A stretch of 64,000 bases of DNA, from positions 19,886,111 to 19,950,110 of the forward strand of contig CM025854.1 of NCBI GenBank assembly GCA_003952965.2. The letters are read 5' to 3'. Below, piece by piece: positions 12,765 to 25,066 of this stretch. The DNA is from Morella rubra. Taxonomy: Eukaryota; Streptophyta; Magnoliopsida; Fagales; Myricaceae. Each line of letters opens with the position of its first letter. The stretch's first letter is position 1. A program made the translations under genes and the position numbers. The notes under the pieces are model-generated. The model worked only from the letters and a program-made list of their open reading frames with translations, did not search any database and had not been told where the DNA came from.

Positions 12765-13112
12765 TCAGTTGTGTATTGGAGGCTTCCTTCTTGCCGGAGT
12801 GTAATCCACGGTCACCAAATCATCACTGTCTGCCAGTACCCTATCTTCTTTTGGCGAAAACGGATCCTGATCATGGCTCATCTGGGATATTTCGTTACTA
12901 GCCACAGCTCGTAAACTGCGTGCTGCTACCAAAATAAGAACAAAAAACTACTTTAATTAAGAATCAGATCTAGATATGATCTAGATCATTCAGAGTTGTT
13001 GTCATTAATTTAGTTAGGAGAGAAAATTACCTCTGGCAGCGTTCGAGAAAAAGCAAAGCATGACAAGAGCTATAAGAACAAGGCGTTTGCATGGAAGTAC
13101 TGCTGCAGCCAT
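12765..13112 (-). CDS. RGF/GOLVEN/CLEL secreted peptide hormone precursor, two exons
   Basis: Precursor of a small tyrosine-sulfated signalling peptide of the root meristem growth factor family, which acts outside the cell through RGFR/RGI receptor kinases. Exons: 13112-13031 and 12925-12765, joined in frame (phase 1, GT/AG) to 80 residues. The N-terminus MAAAVLPCKRLVLIALVML is a typical signal peptide, cut probably near SNA-AR. A polar variable middle rich in Asp, Ser and Glu follows. The protein ends exactly on DYTPARRKPPIHN, with the DY sulfation site, a Pro-Pro pair and the family-typical HN end. An in-frame ATG at 13166 would add 18 residues, but a TATA-like element just upstream of it (about 13173-13183) makes the start at 13112 more likely. 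The family is well matched; which RGF/GLV member this is cannot be told. Confidence 0.9.
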
Positions 13113-13172
13113 CTCGGCTATTCTCTTTTGAAGAGTTGGGTTGTTTTTTGGCATATAGAGCCTCATTTTACT

Positions 13173-13183
13173 CCCTTATACAG
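13173..13183 (-). promoter_or_regulatory. Probable TATA box of the RGF-like gene
   Basis: On the minus strand the sequence reads TGTATAAGGG. Transcription starting about 30 bases downstream would begin near 13145, between the two in-frame ATGs, which favours translation from 13112. This is inferred from position only. Confidence 0.45.
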
Positions 13184-13268
13184 ACAAGAGTGAGTACTTA
13201 ATTGTCACCTAGACACTTGGACGACTACGTAGCGTATTGGGTGAAGGAGAAACGAAAATAACAAACTG

Positions 13269-13502
13269 ACAGGCCACAAAGAAATCTTCTTCATTGATTT
13301 TTGCTTGACTATTACAGTGGTTTATATAACCGAATGTGCTGCTCTAACAACCAGGGAATATTACCCTGGTTATGCGGTAAAGATTCTTTACATAACAGAA
13401 AATCTTTCTAGAACAAATGAGTTCATCTGAGGATGTGTAATGCTACGGTGATACTGAAGCAAAGGTGGACGCCACTGGTGTAGATGATGAAGCTTCAACA
13501 TC
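13269..13502 (-). repeat. 3' LTR of the minus-strand copia fossil
   Basis: On the minus strand a purine tract (GGGAGGA) is followed by TGTTGAAGC, a TATATAA promoter-like block and a terminal CA near 13269. This matches the position and TG...CA ends of an LTR downstream of copia RNase H. The outer border is approximate because the partner LTR is not in view. Confidence 0.65.
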
Positions 13503-15091
13503 CTCCCTCGAGCCAAGTGGGAGAGACAAGACCGAGAGGCTTGTTCGACTAGAGGAGAATCTAGAGACAGATAGTGGCTTTGTGAGAATATCGACGAGTT
13601 GGTCTTTGTTGGAGACAAAAGAAACAACCAAGAAGCGTGGGGCAACTCTATCTCTGACAAAATGAAAATTCACATTCACATGCTTAGTGCGGGAGTGAAG
13701 GACGGGATTGGCAGAGAGATATGTGGCGTCGAGATTATCACACCAAAGCACAGGAGGAGCAGACAAAGAGACCCCCAAGTCACGAAGAAAAGACCGAATC
13801 CAAAGAAGCTCATAGGTGGCATTGGCAACAACCTTGTACTCAGCTTCAGTGCTAGAGCGAGCAATTGTAGGTTGCTTACAAGAAATCTAGGAAATTAAGT
13901 GAGAGCCAAGATATACAAAACCACCATTAGAACACCGATCATCAGGGCACCCAGCCCAATCGGCATCAGAATAAGCAGCTAGAGTAATAGACGAAGAACG
14001 AGCAAAAAATAGACCAAAGTGAAGAGTGTGTCAAAGATACCGAAGAATCCGCTTAACAACTTGCTAATGAGGTACCCTTGGGGCATGCATATTTGACACA
14101 CTATTCACAACATACGCAAGATCGGGTCACGTAAAAGAGAGATATTGCAAACTGCCCACAATACTTCGGTATAAGGTAGGGTCTTCAAAAGCAGCACCCT
14201 CATGAGCCGAAAGATGGCTAGTAGCCATTGGAGTCTAAATAGGTTTGGACAGTTGCATGTTTGTCTTCTTTAGCAAATCCTCTATGTATTTGTGCTGAGA
14301 GAAGAAGACCAAAACGTAGATGATGCACTTCTACCTCAAGAAAATAGTGTAACTTGCCCAAGTCCTTTACAGGAAAATAAGAAAGCACAAGAGCAGGACC
14401 CTAGACATCCATAAACAAGAGCTGAAGAGGTCTTGTGCTAACTAAAAAGGAACGTGGAAAAGGCAGAGAGTGGGACTTGGCTTGATAGCATGCTAAACAA
14501 AGTGAAAAGTCAGAGGACAACTTGTGACAAGGGAGTTGAAACTGGCACAAAATAGAGCTGACAGTCTTTAAGGAGGGGTGCCCCAAACGTTGATGCTAGT
14601 GCAAAGGAGAAGCATGTTCACCAACCTAGGCAGAAGGAAGAGTACTGACACAAGCCTGAGGAGAAGAAGACTGAGCTGACGTGGTAGAGGATGGAAGAGT
14701 ATAGAGTCCATGTCTAGTAGGGCCTTAGAGAAGAACCTTCCCTGTGTGAAGATCCTTAACACAAAAAAATTTAGAGTGAAATTCAAAATAAATAGAATTA
14801 TCCTCACAAAATTGATGAACATAAATTAAATTTTTGGTAAGTGCAGGAACATGTAAAAGGTTACGAAGAAGAAGATTGCCATGAGAAGTAGAAATGGTAG
14901 AAGCACTATTGTGTTGTATTGGCAAGGATGAGCCATTTCCAACCCGAACCTAATCAACACCCATGTATTCATAAGATTGCAAGGTGAGATTAGAGAAGTC
15001 ATTTGTCATATGGTTGGTTGCAACCGAATCAGGATACCAATAGTTATCATTACCACCAGATGGAAAAGCCGAATAATGAGCCTGATAAGAT

Positions 15092-16183
15092 GGTGTGAAC
15101 AATGGCAGAACCAAAAATGGATTTAAAGGAGGGCAAACTCCTAAGGAAAAATGACCCAAATTTTTTTTTACTACGTAATGCAAAAAAATGTCTTAGAGTT
15201 AAAATATCGAAAATTAAGGACTAAAAATATAAAAAAAATATTATATTGAAATACACTTACGATACTATTTGCTGAGACTGAGAGATAGAAATTGGATCCT
15301 ATGTGTGATACCCCTAACCTTTTAAGATCCTTGTGTTAAGGTTTTTTTTGAAATATCTTTATTAATTGTGTTTTTTCCTTAGTATTTGCTTTATTTTCTT
15401 AATTTGTGCCTTATTTAGTATTTATCATTTGATTAATTGCTTATAGGATTTCTTTCCTTTAATTTTTAATCTTTGAATTGAGATCACTATTTTTAGTGCA
15501 AATGCATGTGCTTAAATTGTCTAATTGATTTGATTTGATTTCCTCTAATATTTTAACCTTGCTTTTAATAAATTAAATTTCTTATATTAATGTGATGTTA
15601 TTTGTCTAATTTGATTTTATTATTTCAGGTATTTGATTTCATTTGAGCTTAATTATTTTAAAATGGTTGTTTAATTGCATTTAAATTTCAATTGAGCATA
15701 AGGTTGTTGAAAAAAATATATTATTAAATTCCAATTGTACAAACATATTATTTCTCAGTAGTTCTACATGAAAAAAAAAAAGAGAAGGAAGAAAGACAAT
15801 TTAACAATAGAATTCTTCAAGATGGAAGTGGGCAAATATGTCATTTTACTAACATCAACGCGGTATTAAATATTTACCCAAGGATATTAAATGTGGCTCG
15901 GAAGCTCACGATTCCCATTCAATAGGGCCTCTTAAACGAGGGTGAGTGAGTTGGCATTCTTACTTCACCCTTGTAATTTTCAAGTCTGACAAATGCAAAG
16001 GCTACTTAACCCACAAACAAGCGACGTTGAGCATTTCAAGGGGGCGGCTGAGTTTTGGGTGGGCTAGGTTTGGGGTAAAAAATAAAAAATAAAATAAAAC
16101 TTAGGTGTAATTTTTTTTTGGGCGGAGCCAACCGGGGCAGGTGCCCGTGTTCGCCCCTAGCTAGTTCTGCCTGTGGGTGTGAA
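15092..16183. mobile_element. hAT-family non-autonomous element with 8-bp target duplication
   Basis: The element proper spans 15100-16175 (1076 bp). It is flanked by the direct repeat GGTGTGAA at 15092-15099 and 16176-16183, an 8-bp duplication as made by hAT transposases. The ends CAATGGCAGAACC and (reversed) CACAGGCAGAACT form a short imperfect inverted repeat resembling the CAGTGGCGGA-type hAT ends. There is no transposase inside; the interior is AT-rich with a C/G-rich right end. It sits in the copia fossil, whose coding sense is otherwise continuous across the insertion point. Confidence 0.8.
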
Positions 16184-16337
16184 AGAAGGAGGTGGTGAAC
16201 CCTGGTAAGATTGGTCAAATTGGTGATAACACTGCATAGCAATGTGTCCAGATTTAAAGCAAACCTGACACTGTGGACGTTCATCAGTAAAATACTGAGA
16301 AGAACCATTACGACTACGACCACCATGGTTTCGACCA

Positions 16338-16735
16338 CACTACAAAAAAAAACACCTATAGCGGAGGTCGAAAACCGCCGCTATAGGTCCCAAAACCGCT
16401 ATTATAGGCTATAGCAGCGGTTTTTTGGCGACGGTCGAGACCGCCGCTATATCACCGTCGGCACAGCCTCTATAGCCGCGGTTATAGAGACCGCTGGTGA
16501 ATACGTCGGCTCTATAGCGGCGGTCACACAGCGGCGGCCGACCGCCGCTATAGAGCCCAACCGCGGTTGCGATTTTTTCCGCATACGTGATATAGTGGCG
16601 GTCAGTGACCATCGCTACAGATTATAGCCGCGGTCAGCTATTGTGTTATAGCGGCGGTTACATGACCGCTGATATAACCCTTTCCGTTGGTTTAAATATA
16701 ACAGCGGTCAGTGACTGCCGCTATAGGTGTTTTTT
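16338..16735. repeat. CACTA subterminal repeat array (TATAGCGGCGGT type)
   Basis: About 400 bases behind the terminus hold well over ten copies, in both orientations, of a degenerate unit resembling TATAGCGGCGGTC or its complement ACCGCCGCTATA. In En/Spm such subterminal repeats are the binding sites of the TnpA-like protein. The tract is far richer in GC than its surroundings and closes with ACTGCCGCTATAGGTG followed by a T run. Confidence 0.9.
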
Positions 16736-17222
16736 TTTTTTCTGCCATACAAATTTTGTTATAGATTTTAATTGATTAATGCAAACAAAGAAAAGTGTAA
16801 TAAAACAAAATATATTTCATTATAAGCATGTCTTACAAGTTTTGCATCAAACAAAAATAAGTGAAGGGCATTTTCTCAATAGTCTAAAAACTAACAAGTC
16901 ATGACATTTAACTACAAATAACTATAAATTTAATCCTCTCTACCTTCAGCACCATCTGCTCTTGCATTTTCTGTGTCATTGACATTGTCTGCTATTACAA
17001 TATTGTAAAATTAACAAACAGTAATGACATGAACAAAGATAAAAGAGCTTAGTACATACTTAAAATTAAATTAATGGCAGTATTCATTTATGTTTGTATC
17101 TTACCAACACTCGTTTTCCGACTTGCATGAGATGATCTATGAATTGCTGGTGAAACTGATTGTTATTGGGAACATCTTGGTATTGACGTTGCTCCTACAA
17201 CAGTTAAACAAACATTAATTAA

Positions 17223-18932
17223 CTACGAAATATACATAAATAGAGTCAATAGTAATACTTGAGGATAAGTAAATAAAACTTTTACCCAAGCTTGTGCCAT
17301 CATTTGTATTGTAGATTTAAGCGATGCTACTTCAGACTCCAACATCTGAACTTTATTTTTCATAAATACCGCTCTCTCGTTACTAGAGGATGCACGCTGA
17401 CTGGATCTTACGCTGGTGTTGGCAGGATGAGATGAAGGAGTTGGTCCTAATCCAACGCCGCGAATGCGACCATGTCGTTCTGGACCAATCACTTGTGCAT
17501 ATCGGTCAGATGGTGACCAACCGATGCTGCCATCCACTCTAAATTCGTTGGAAGTTTGTGAACTTCCTGAATCGTTCAGTCCAATCTCTTCCATTCGCCT
17601 CTGAGAGAATACAACATACAATTAAATTTTGAATTAATATTCGCACATTGAAATCAAAATTGATGTAATAATGACATACTATTTTCTCTGCTACGTCCGG
17701 ATTTATTGGAGATCCGTCAGAACGCATATGGACAGTTTTATATAAATCCGCTCGATTGATTGGAACTTGTTTCTCTTTTTCCTGCATCACAAACACGAAT
17801 TCGTGATGAAATTGTAAATTACAAATAAGAATGGCAATGATAAGTACTATACTATTAAACAAACTAATGAAGTACTACATACCAATTCGTGAGCATAACG
17901 TGCGAAGCTCTTTGATCCTGCAGTGTGGACCGTCGTTTGGAGCGATCTATTTTGTTTTCCGGCATGACTTCGATGCTACATTAACATCAAGACAGTTAAA
18001 ATTAATAAGAATTTATATTCATAAAAACTATAATACAAATAAATAAATGTCATACCCGTCCTGCATCAGAATACCAAAAATCGACTAATTTGCAAAATTG
18101 CTCCAAATTAACGTCTGTTGGAGCATTATTTTTCACATACTGAGGCGTAAAGGCCTCATCAAAAAATTTCTGCTTTAAACTACACTTGTAGTTCCTCCAT
18201 TTCTCTCTAAATCTTTGAGGAACCAGCTCTTGACAATATCCCCCAATGGAGGCTCGGGGATTGTAAACCGTTTCTGCAAAATATACCCCAAGAGTTAGGT
18301 GCGTCAATTATTAAATTTATATAGTTGAATAACAATTGTGAAAAATAACCAAAATTATACCGTCATGAGGCTCCAACAGTCCTCTTTTATTGACAATGGG
18401 ACTTTACGCCAATCCGCCGCATCTAGGGGATTTGATTCGCAACACGGGCAACACAACCAGTGAATTTGTTAAATATTCCCCTTCATTACCCAATGGCTGC
18501 CCATTGCCATTGAATTGTACTGGAATCAATTCGTCTTCCTTCAGATTCCAGACGTCCGTCATCCGCGTGCCGCCACGCACTTTCCGGACTTCAGTACCAC
18601 CTGCACATTTAGCATGTGAAACTAAATTGAGTAACATATTAAACTTAGATTATCTCTATTGTGGTTATGAACATACCAATTATTTCGTTATCGTTCAAAG
18701 ATTGATCATGTCGGACGATGCATCGTAGCCTGTTCTGAAGGATGCGCAGGTGGCTGTGACGGCGTTGCTTCTTGTGATGCGTTGCTTCTTGCGATGGTGG
18801 CACAGGTGGCTGTGATGAAGAAGATATAGTCCTGAATCTCTTCCTCGTCATTGTACCTATACAATATTTAAACATGCATAAAAGTGATTTCAATGTAAAA
18901 TTCAACAATACAAAACACATTTCCTTAAACAA
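17223..18932 (-). pseudogene. Second CACTA gene (plant Transposase_24 / Ptta-like), exons scattered
   Basis: Several minus-strand open pieces resemble the accessory DNA-binding protein of plant CACTA elements. 18050-18307 contains the conserved RFREKWRNYKCSLKQKFFD block; 17539-17862 contains VPINRADLYKTVHMRSDG; 17223-17621 ends in a coiled-coil-like stretch (VQMLESEVASLKSTIQMM). 18404-18637 and 18645-18932 are likely 5' exons. The pieces are separated by AT-rich introns. I did not derive one joined reading frame, so whether it could still make protein is open. Confidence 0.7.
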
Positions 18933-18988
18933 AACGTCAATAAAACGGATATATCGTAAATTTGAGCATGTAAAAAAAATATTTCACA

Positions 18989-21900
18989 TTAACAGAGAGA
19001 TATTTGACATACCATAGGAAATTCCTGAGGTATATCTAGTGTTGTTCCTTCCACCTCATTTCTAAACCACGTCAAATCATCTTGTACATTCTCAAGGATT
19101 TGCTCAACGTTGAAATTGTAAGGTTCATTTTCACAGTAGTCATCTATGTCGTCATCATTACCAGCATCAAATACATTTCTTGGTTTGGTCTTGACAACTA
19201 CTTCCCAATTTGGATGTCTTTCATCTACTACATAGTATACTTTAGATGCTTGTGATGCCAAAATGAATGGATCATCGCTTAATCGATCTCCAGTATGCAC
19301 TAAACGCGAAAAATTAACAAGTTCGAATCCAAACTCATCAACTTTATATCCCCTACCAATAGCTGTGTCAACCCAATCACATTTGAATAGTACAAAACAT
19401 TCTTCATCAAAATAGTTTAACTCAATGATACTTATAATTCGCCCGTAATATGTGGTGCCCCCTTCAACAGTCACACATACTCCACTATTTTGAGTTGTTC
19501 TGCCTATTTCATTGTCTTTTGTACGAAATTTCACACCATTATATACATATCGGCTAAATGATCTAGCTTCGGGGTTTGGACCTTTAGCAAGCCATCGAAC
19601 TCTATTTGGAAGTTGATGCTTCATCGTCTCGTCCATATTTTGTACCTATTTTCCTCAAACAACAACTCAAGATTAAAACTAATTGTAAGTTTTAAAGTAA
19701 TCAACCAATACAAAACATTTTAAACATAACACATACATAGTTTCGAAACCAGTCACAAAATTCATCCCTATGCATCTTATCGATGACATAATCTGTTGGT
19801 CGACTACTACAGTTTCTTGCCTTCAATCGATCCTTATGCATTCTACACATCGACAATACAACTAAAAAATTAATTTCATTCATCGATAAAAACATGCTCA
19901 ATGAAAGAGTTAAAAGTCTAACATCACTTACGTGCGAATTTGAATTAACTCATTGCAATTAAAAAGGATATATCGATGAGCCTGCATGCATGTTTTCATA
20001 TCAAGACGAACAAATGATATTCCTCCCATAGTATTGTCTACATTTCTTGGTGATCTATTAAATATCGTTGGGACTGATTCTAAATGTCTTGAACAAAATG
20101 TTAAGCATTTATCTGCTATATATCCTTCAGCAATAGAGGCTTCAAATGCGGCCGTGTTGCGAACATAAGATTTAAAACGGTGCATGCACCTACATCAACA
20201 ATATTAGAATTTATTAAATAAAACACGTGCAAATAAACGTGATGTAACATATCTCTATAATTAATATTGCCTTTCAATAGGATACATCCACCGAAGTTGA
20301 ACCGGTCCACCCATCTTAATTCTGCAACTAGATGTACGACCAAGTGCACCATAACATTAAAGAATGCAGTCGGAAATATCCTTTCAAGTGACACAATGTT
20401 ATGGGATTTGAGCTCCAATGTCGATCTAAGTCTTCTATCCGTAATGTTTTGGAACAAATTTCTCTAAAGAAACATGACAATGAGATCAAAGGAGAACAAA
20501 CCATGCTTGGCAACGATCTTCGTATTGCAATTGGCATCAAATGCTGCATCAAGATGTGACAGTCATGACTCTTCAAACCTATGATATTAGGTTGTTGAAG
20601 CTTGACACAACGTGATATGTTCGAAGCAAAACCATCCGGCAATTTCACATTCTTTATCACTTTTAGAAATCATTCTTTCTCTTCGCGAGTCATTGAGTAG
20701 CAAGCACCAAGCAAATGAACCTTTCCTGCATCAGTGATCTTTGGATGGAGATCATGTCTTATTTCCATGCTTTGTAAGTCAAGACGTGCTTTGTAGTTAT
20801 CTTTTGTCTTCCCGTCCATATCTAACAATGTACCAATGATATTGTCCGCTACGTTTTTCTCTATATGCATCACATCTAAATTATGGCGTAATATATTATC
20901 CTTCCAATAAGGCAACGTGAAGAAAATACTTTGCTTCTTCCATACACATGACTCAAAATGTAAAGTACCCTGTAATTCCCTGAAAATGTCATCACCAGTC
21001 ATAAAATTGGGTGGTGGAGTCATTTCATAAGTACTGTCAAATGATCTTTGATCTCTTCTCCACCTATGATTTAATGGTAAGAATTGTCTATGCCCCATGT
21101 AGCAAAAGTTTCTACCATTATCCAACCACCGTGACCAAGTCTGATACATACAACATGGACATGCAAGACGTCCCTTTGTACCCCATCCAGAGAGGTCACC
21201 ATATGCAGGAAAATCGTTAATTGTCCACATCAATGCCGTACACATCTTAAACATATCTTTCGTAGCAATGTCATAAGTATCTAATCCAACATCCCACAAC
21301 TTTTTTAACTCTAATATCAATGGCTCTAGATATACATCTATCTTGAAAGAAGGAGATTTCGGTCCACGAATAAGTAATGACAACATTAAAGATGAACGTT
21401 TTCATGCACATCCAAGGAGGCAAGTTATATGGTACTAATATCACTGGCCATGTGCTATAACTAGTGCTCATGTTCCCAAAAGGATTAAACCCATCCGCTG
21501 CTAACCCAAGCCTAACATTACGAGGATCATAAGCAAAATCAGCATATTGTGCATCAAATGCCTTCCAAGCTTGACCATCGGCCGGATGCCTTAACAACCC
21601 ATCATTGACACGTCCATCGTGATGCCATTTCATATGAGAAGCAGTTTTTGAGGACATGAATAATCTCTGCAAGCGCTGCTTTAAAGGAAACCACCGCAAA
21701 ACTTTTGCCTGTTTTTTCTTGGATCTCTTGGATGATCCACCTTCATTCTGTGACAAAATATTTTCCTCCCCATTGCCCTTCCATTTTGATGCTCCACACT
21801 TTGAACAAACTTCTAACTTCTCATTCTCATTCCAAAACCGTTTGGACAAACAAGGATCTTTTCATACCCAAGTCCTAACCCTTTCATGTATTTTTTAGCT

Positions 21901-22217
21901 TCATAAGTGTCCTTCAGCAATTTAGCACCCGCAGTGAGCATATCACCCAGTGTTTGGAGTAACCACGTAAAAGAGGTATTACTCCAACCTCCTATGCACT
22001 TCAAATGGTATAACTATACAATAGCAATTAACTTACTAAGTTTGATGCACCCTTCATACAAAGGATCGTCTGCATCTTTAAGCATGTCATAAAACTTTGC
22101 AGTATTTTCAGTAGGAAGTGGATCTCTTTGTTCTCGTACATTATGGGATTGTGTTTCCGGTACTAATGGAAATACCTTGTGTAATAGTTCATGCAGCCCA
22201 GATGATGGTTCACACAT
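18989..22217 (-). pseudogene. CACTA TNP2-type transposase with DUF4218 and DUF4216, broken
   Basis: Catalytic transposase of the CACTA element. From 5' to 3' on the minus strand: an N-terminal region (22217-21813, with CIGGWSNTSF and CSKCGASKWK), the Transposase_21 core (about 21849-20670, with FNPFGNMSTSYSTWPV, LACPCC and HNLDVMHIEKNV), DUF4218 (about 20457-19928, with PTAFFNVMVHLVVHLV and SIAEGYIADKCLTFCSR) and DUF4216 (19636-18989, with YYGRIISIIELNYF). Defects: a stop near 22012, frame changes near 21840, 21390 and 20460, and an in-frame TGA at 20670-20672. Family assignment is firm; activity is very unlikely. Confidence 0.9.
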
Positions 22218-22746
22218 TTGATTATCTGCAACAGAAATAGAGGGATGACTAGATGCTGCCTATCTCGCAATTCACCATACGCAAACCAATAATCGTAACC
22301 CTAGGACATCCCATATTGACCAAATTATCATGTACCGTACTGATGTTATACCTCTTGTAATGACGTGTTACCTATGCAACAAATTATCTCATCAATACCC
22401 ATACTCTTAGATACACAAAACCTACAAATTCTCTCATCACTACCCGTACTCTTAGATTCATTGACTCCCAACACATATTCACTTGTCCCGCGTTTCTTTT
22501 TCATCCAACTCTTGTCCATGAGCGACAGTAATAATAACTATATGAAATGCAACAAAAAAGATTATACATCATTTTAATGTTCATCACATTTTATCAAGAT
22601 TTTTCAATAAAACTAAAATAGATTAATAAAACAACACACATAAATACCAACAAACCTGTAATTACCAGCATACAACATTGTTTAAACTTAAAAGATCCCC
22701 TCCGTAAAGAGGACTGGCTTTGTTTCACCTCAGGTTAGACCTCCAA
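22218..22746. other. Probable 5' part of the CACTA element up to the gap
   Basis: No domain was recognised. Position upstream of the TNP2 transposase suggests leader or first-intron sequence of the CACTA element, but no terminus is visible before the N run. Confidence 0.4.
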
Positions 22747-23746
22747 NNNNNNNNNNNNNNNNNNNNNNNNNNNNNNNNNNNNNNNNNNNNNNNNNNNNNN
22801 NNNNNNNNNNNNNNNNNNNNNNNNNNNNNNNNNNNNNNNNNNNNNNNNNNNNNNNNNNNNNNNNNNNNNNNNNNNNNNNNNNNNNNNNNNNNNNNNNNNN
22901 NNNNNNNNNNNNNNNNNNNNNNNNNNNNNNNNNNNNNNNNNNNNNNNNNNNNNNNNNNNNNNNNNNNNNNNNNNNNNNNNNNNNNNNNNNNNNNNNNNNN
23001 NNNNNNNNNNNNNNNNNNNNNNNNNNNNNNNNNNNNNNNNNNNNNNNNNNNNNNNNNNNNNNNNNNNNNNNNNNNNNNNNNNNNNNNNNNNNNNNNNNNN
23101 NNNNNNNNNNNNNNNNNNNNNNNNNNNNNNNNNNNNNNNNNNNNNNNNNNNNNNNNNNNNNNNNNNNNNNNNNNNNNNNNNNNNNNNNNNNNNNNNNNNN
23201 NNNNNNNNNNNNNNNNNNNNNNNNNNNNNNNNNNNNNNNNNNNNNNNNNNNNNNNNNNNNNNNNNNNNNNNNNNNNNNNNNNNNNNNNNNNNNNNNNNNN
23301 NNNNNNNNNNNNNNNNNNNNNNNNNNNNNNNNNNNNNNNNNNNNNNNNNNNNNNNNNNNNNNNNNNNNNNNNNNNNNNNNNNNNNNNNNNNNNNNNNNNN
23401 NNNNNNNNNNNNNNNNNNNNNNNNNNNNNNNNNNNNNNNNNNNNNNNNNNNNNNNNNNNNNNNNNNNNNNNNNNNNNNNNNNNNNNNNNNNNNNNNNNNN
23501 NNNNNNNNNNNNNNNNNNNNNNNNNNNNNNNNNNNNNNNNNNNNNNNNNNNNNNNNNNNNNNNNNNNNNNNNNNNNNNNNNNNNNNNNNNNNNNNNNNNN
23601 NNNNNNNNNNNNNNNNNNNNNNNNNNNNNNNNNNNNNNNNNNNNNNNNNNNNNNNNNNNNNNNNNNNNNNNNNNNNNNNNNNNNNNNNNNNNNNNNNNNN
23701 NNNNNNNNNNNNNNNNNNNNNNNNNNNNNNNNNNNNNNNNNNNNNN
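22747..23746. other. Assembly gap (1000 N)
   Basis: Exactly 1000 consecutive N, a conventional scaffold gap of unknown true length. Any open reading frame across it is an artefact. Confidence 1.
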
Positions 23747-24696
23747 ATCCAGCTGTAACATAGAAGATAATTACTTCTGTGGAAAGTATGCTCCTTGCAA
23801 CCCTTAATTCATACCCTTCAATTTAATTAAAATGGCAGAATATATACATGTCTGTAATGATGCCGTATTTTGATAGACCGCGAATATAGGCAACTCTCCT
23901 AATGACTTGTGAGTTCTATGCGCCACACAACATCACCGCTCTAAGGAAAAAAGAGCACAACAATAGTAAAATTAATTAACACAATAGATTATCTTTAGAC
24001 ACGTTGTACTCACAAACATGGTTGTAACATAACTTATATTCGTTCTGCTATATGTTATTGTTGTCTAATTGTACTATTAAAGAGTCTGGTGTATCGTAGT
24101 ATGACATTAAAATATATAAAAAGCTCTTTATTTTGGATAAGGATTGAAAATGTCATTTATTTTATGGGTCACAAATGAGCTCGGAAGTATATTTTCATAT
24201 CATGAAAGTTAAGGCGTCAACCTCCTGGGTGGTTAATTGCTGTGGATGATGAAATTCATTAGTCACTAGATGCGTTTTGTAAGTTTCATTATAGGACTTA
24301 TGGCTGTAAGTGTTTTAAACTTCTCATACTGCTTACGTAGCCGTTAAAAAAAATGCAATGGTGTTATGATTGGTAGAATTGTATAGAATGTGTGATAAAC
24401 TAGAATATACAAAATTTTAAACGATAAAATTTTAAAGCGTTTTTTTGATAATATAATTTTATTAAAATTTTTGTTTGACAAACGCCATTAAGTGTATACT
24501 TTTATTTGATTCTTCTCAAGAATTATACCAGTGACTTAATTAGGAGGCTTGTATGTGAATAATTTGCATATCTTTTAATTTTTTATAAGCTCTAAAATAT
24601 AGGACAAAATTCTTGCAGAATTTATCCACGCAGGACATTAGATGGATCTGTTGGCAAATGCTAATAATTTACTTTTGAACATCTTTTATATTTGGA
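23747..24696. other. AT-rich sequence right of the gap
   Basis: No gene, no CACTA terminus and no copia gag or LTR was recognised here, so the continuation of the nested elements left of the gap is not proved on this side. Confidence 0.5.
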
Positions 24697-25066
24697 AAAA
24701 ATACTTTTCACCCACGAACTACTAGGGTAGTGACACATTGCACCCAAACTACCATCTTTAAGACAATGCACCCTCAAACTATCAATGTTAGACACTTTGC
24801 ATCCTAAACTACCAATTTAACACTTTATACCCACTTAACTACCAATATTAACACTTTGCACCCTATTTTGTAATAAATACCCTGAGAAATTAATAAATTG
24901 ACATAATAATCTTTAATATATCAAAATGAGTTAAAGGCATTATCGTCTTTTTAGTCTTAAAATTTGATAAAAGGGTGCAAAGTGTCAAAAATTAATAGTT
25001 AAAGGGTGTAATGTGTCAAAATCGATAATTTAGAGTGTAAAATGTAAAATATATTTAATCCCCTTT
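24697..25066. mobile_element. Foldback MITE-like element
   Basis: The left arm carries repeats of the type CACATTGCACCCAAACTACCA, CACTTTGCACCC and similar. The right arm (about 24960-25060) carries their complements (GGGTGCAAAGTGTCAAAAA, GGGTGTAATGTGTCAAAA). The arms are imperfectly inverted and internally repetitive. No coding capacity. Borders are approximate and the superfamily is not determined. Confidence 0.65.

Larger units (their letters stand above)
13269..16337 (-). mobile_element. Ty1/copia LTR retrotransposon fossil (interrupted by hAT, cut by CACTA)
   Basis: Minus-strand copia remnant. From right to left it holds a gag zinc knuckle (about 16195-16300), a gag/protease border and GAG-pre-integrase region (about 14400-15099), the end of an RT-like region and an RNase H region (about 13510-14395) and the 3' LTR. 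It is much shorter than a full copia pol and broken in several places, so it is a fossil. A hAT element (15100-16175) lies inside it and a CACTA element begins at 16338 within gag. The 5' LTR was not found. It is older than both insertions. Confidence 0.85.
16338..22746 (-). mobile_element. CACTA (En/Spm) DNA transposon, transposase-bearing, right end lost in the gap or unrecognised
   Basis: The left end is CACTACAAAAAAAAAC at 16338, followed by a dense array of GC-rich subterminal repeats. Two gene blocks lie on the minus strand: a TNP2-type transposase (about 18989-22217) and a second gene (about 17223-18932), the classic two-gene En/Spm plan. The element's 5' end should lie at the right, but the N gap begins at 22747 and no matching GTAGTG end was seen after it. 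It inserted into the copia gag region. The transposase has several stops and frame changes, so it is not autonomous. Confidence 0.9.

Noticed and set aside
22720-23763. Open reading frames on both strands across the N run
   Set aside because: They consist almost wholly of unknown bases in an assembly gap.
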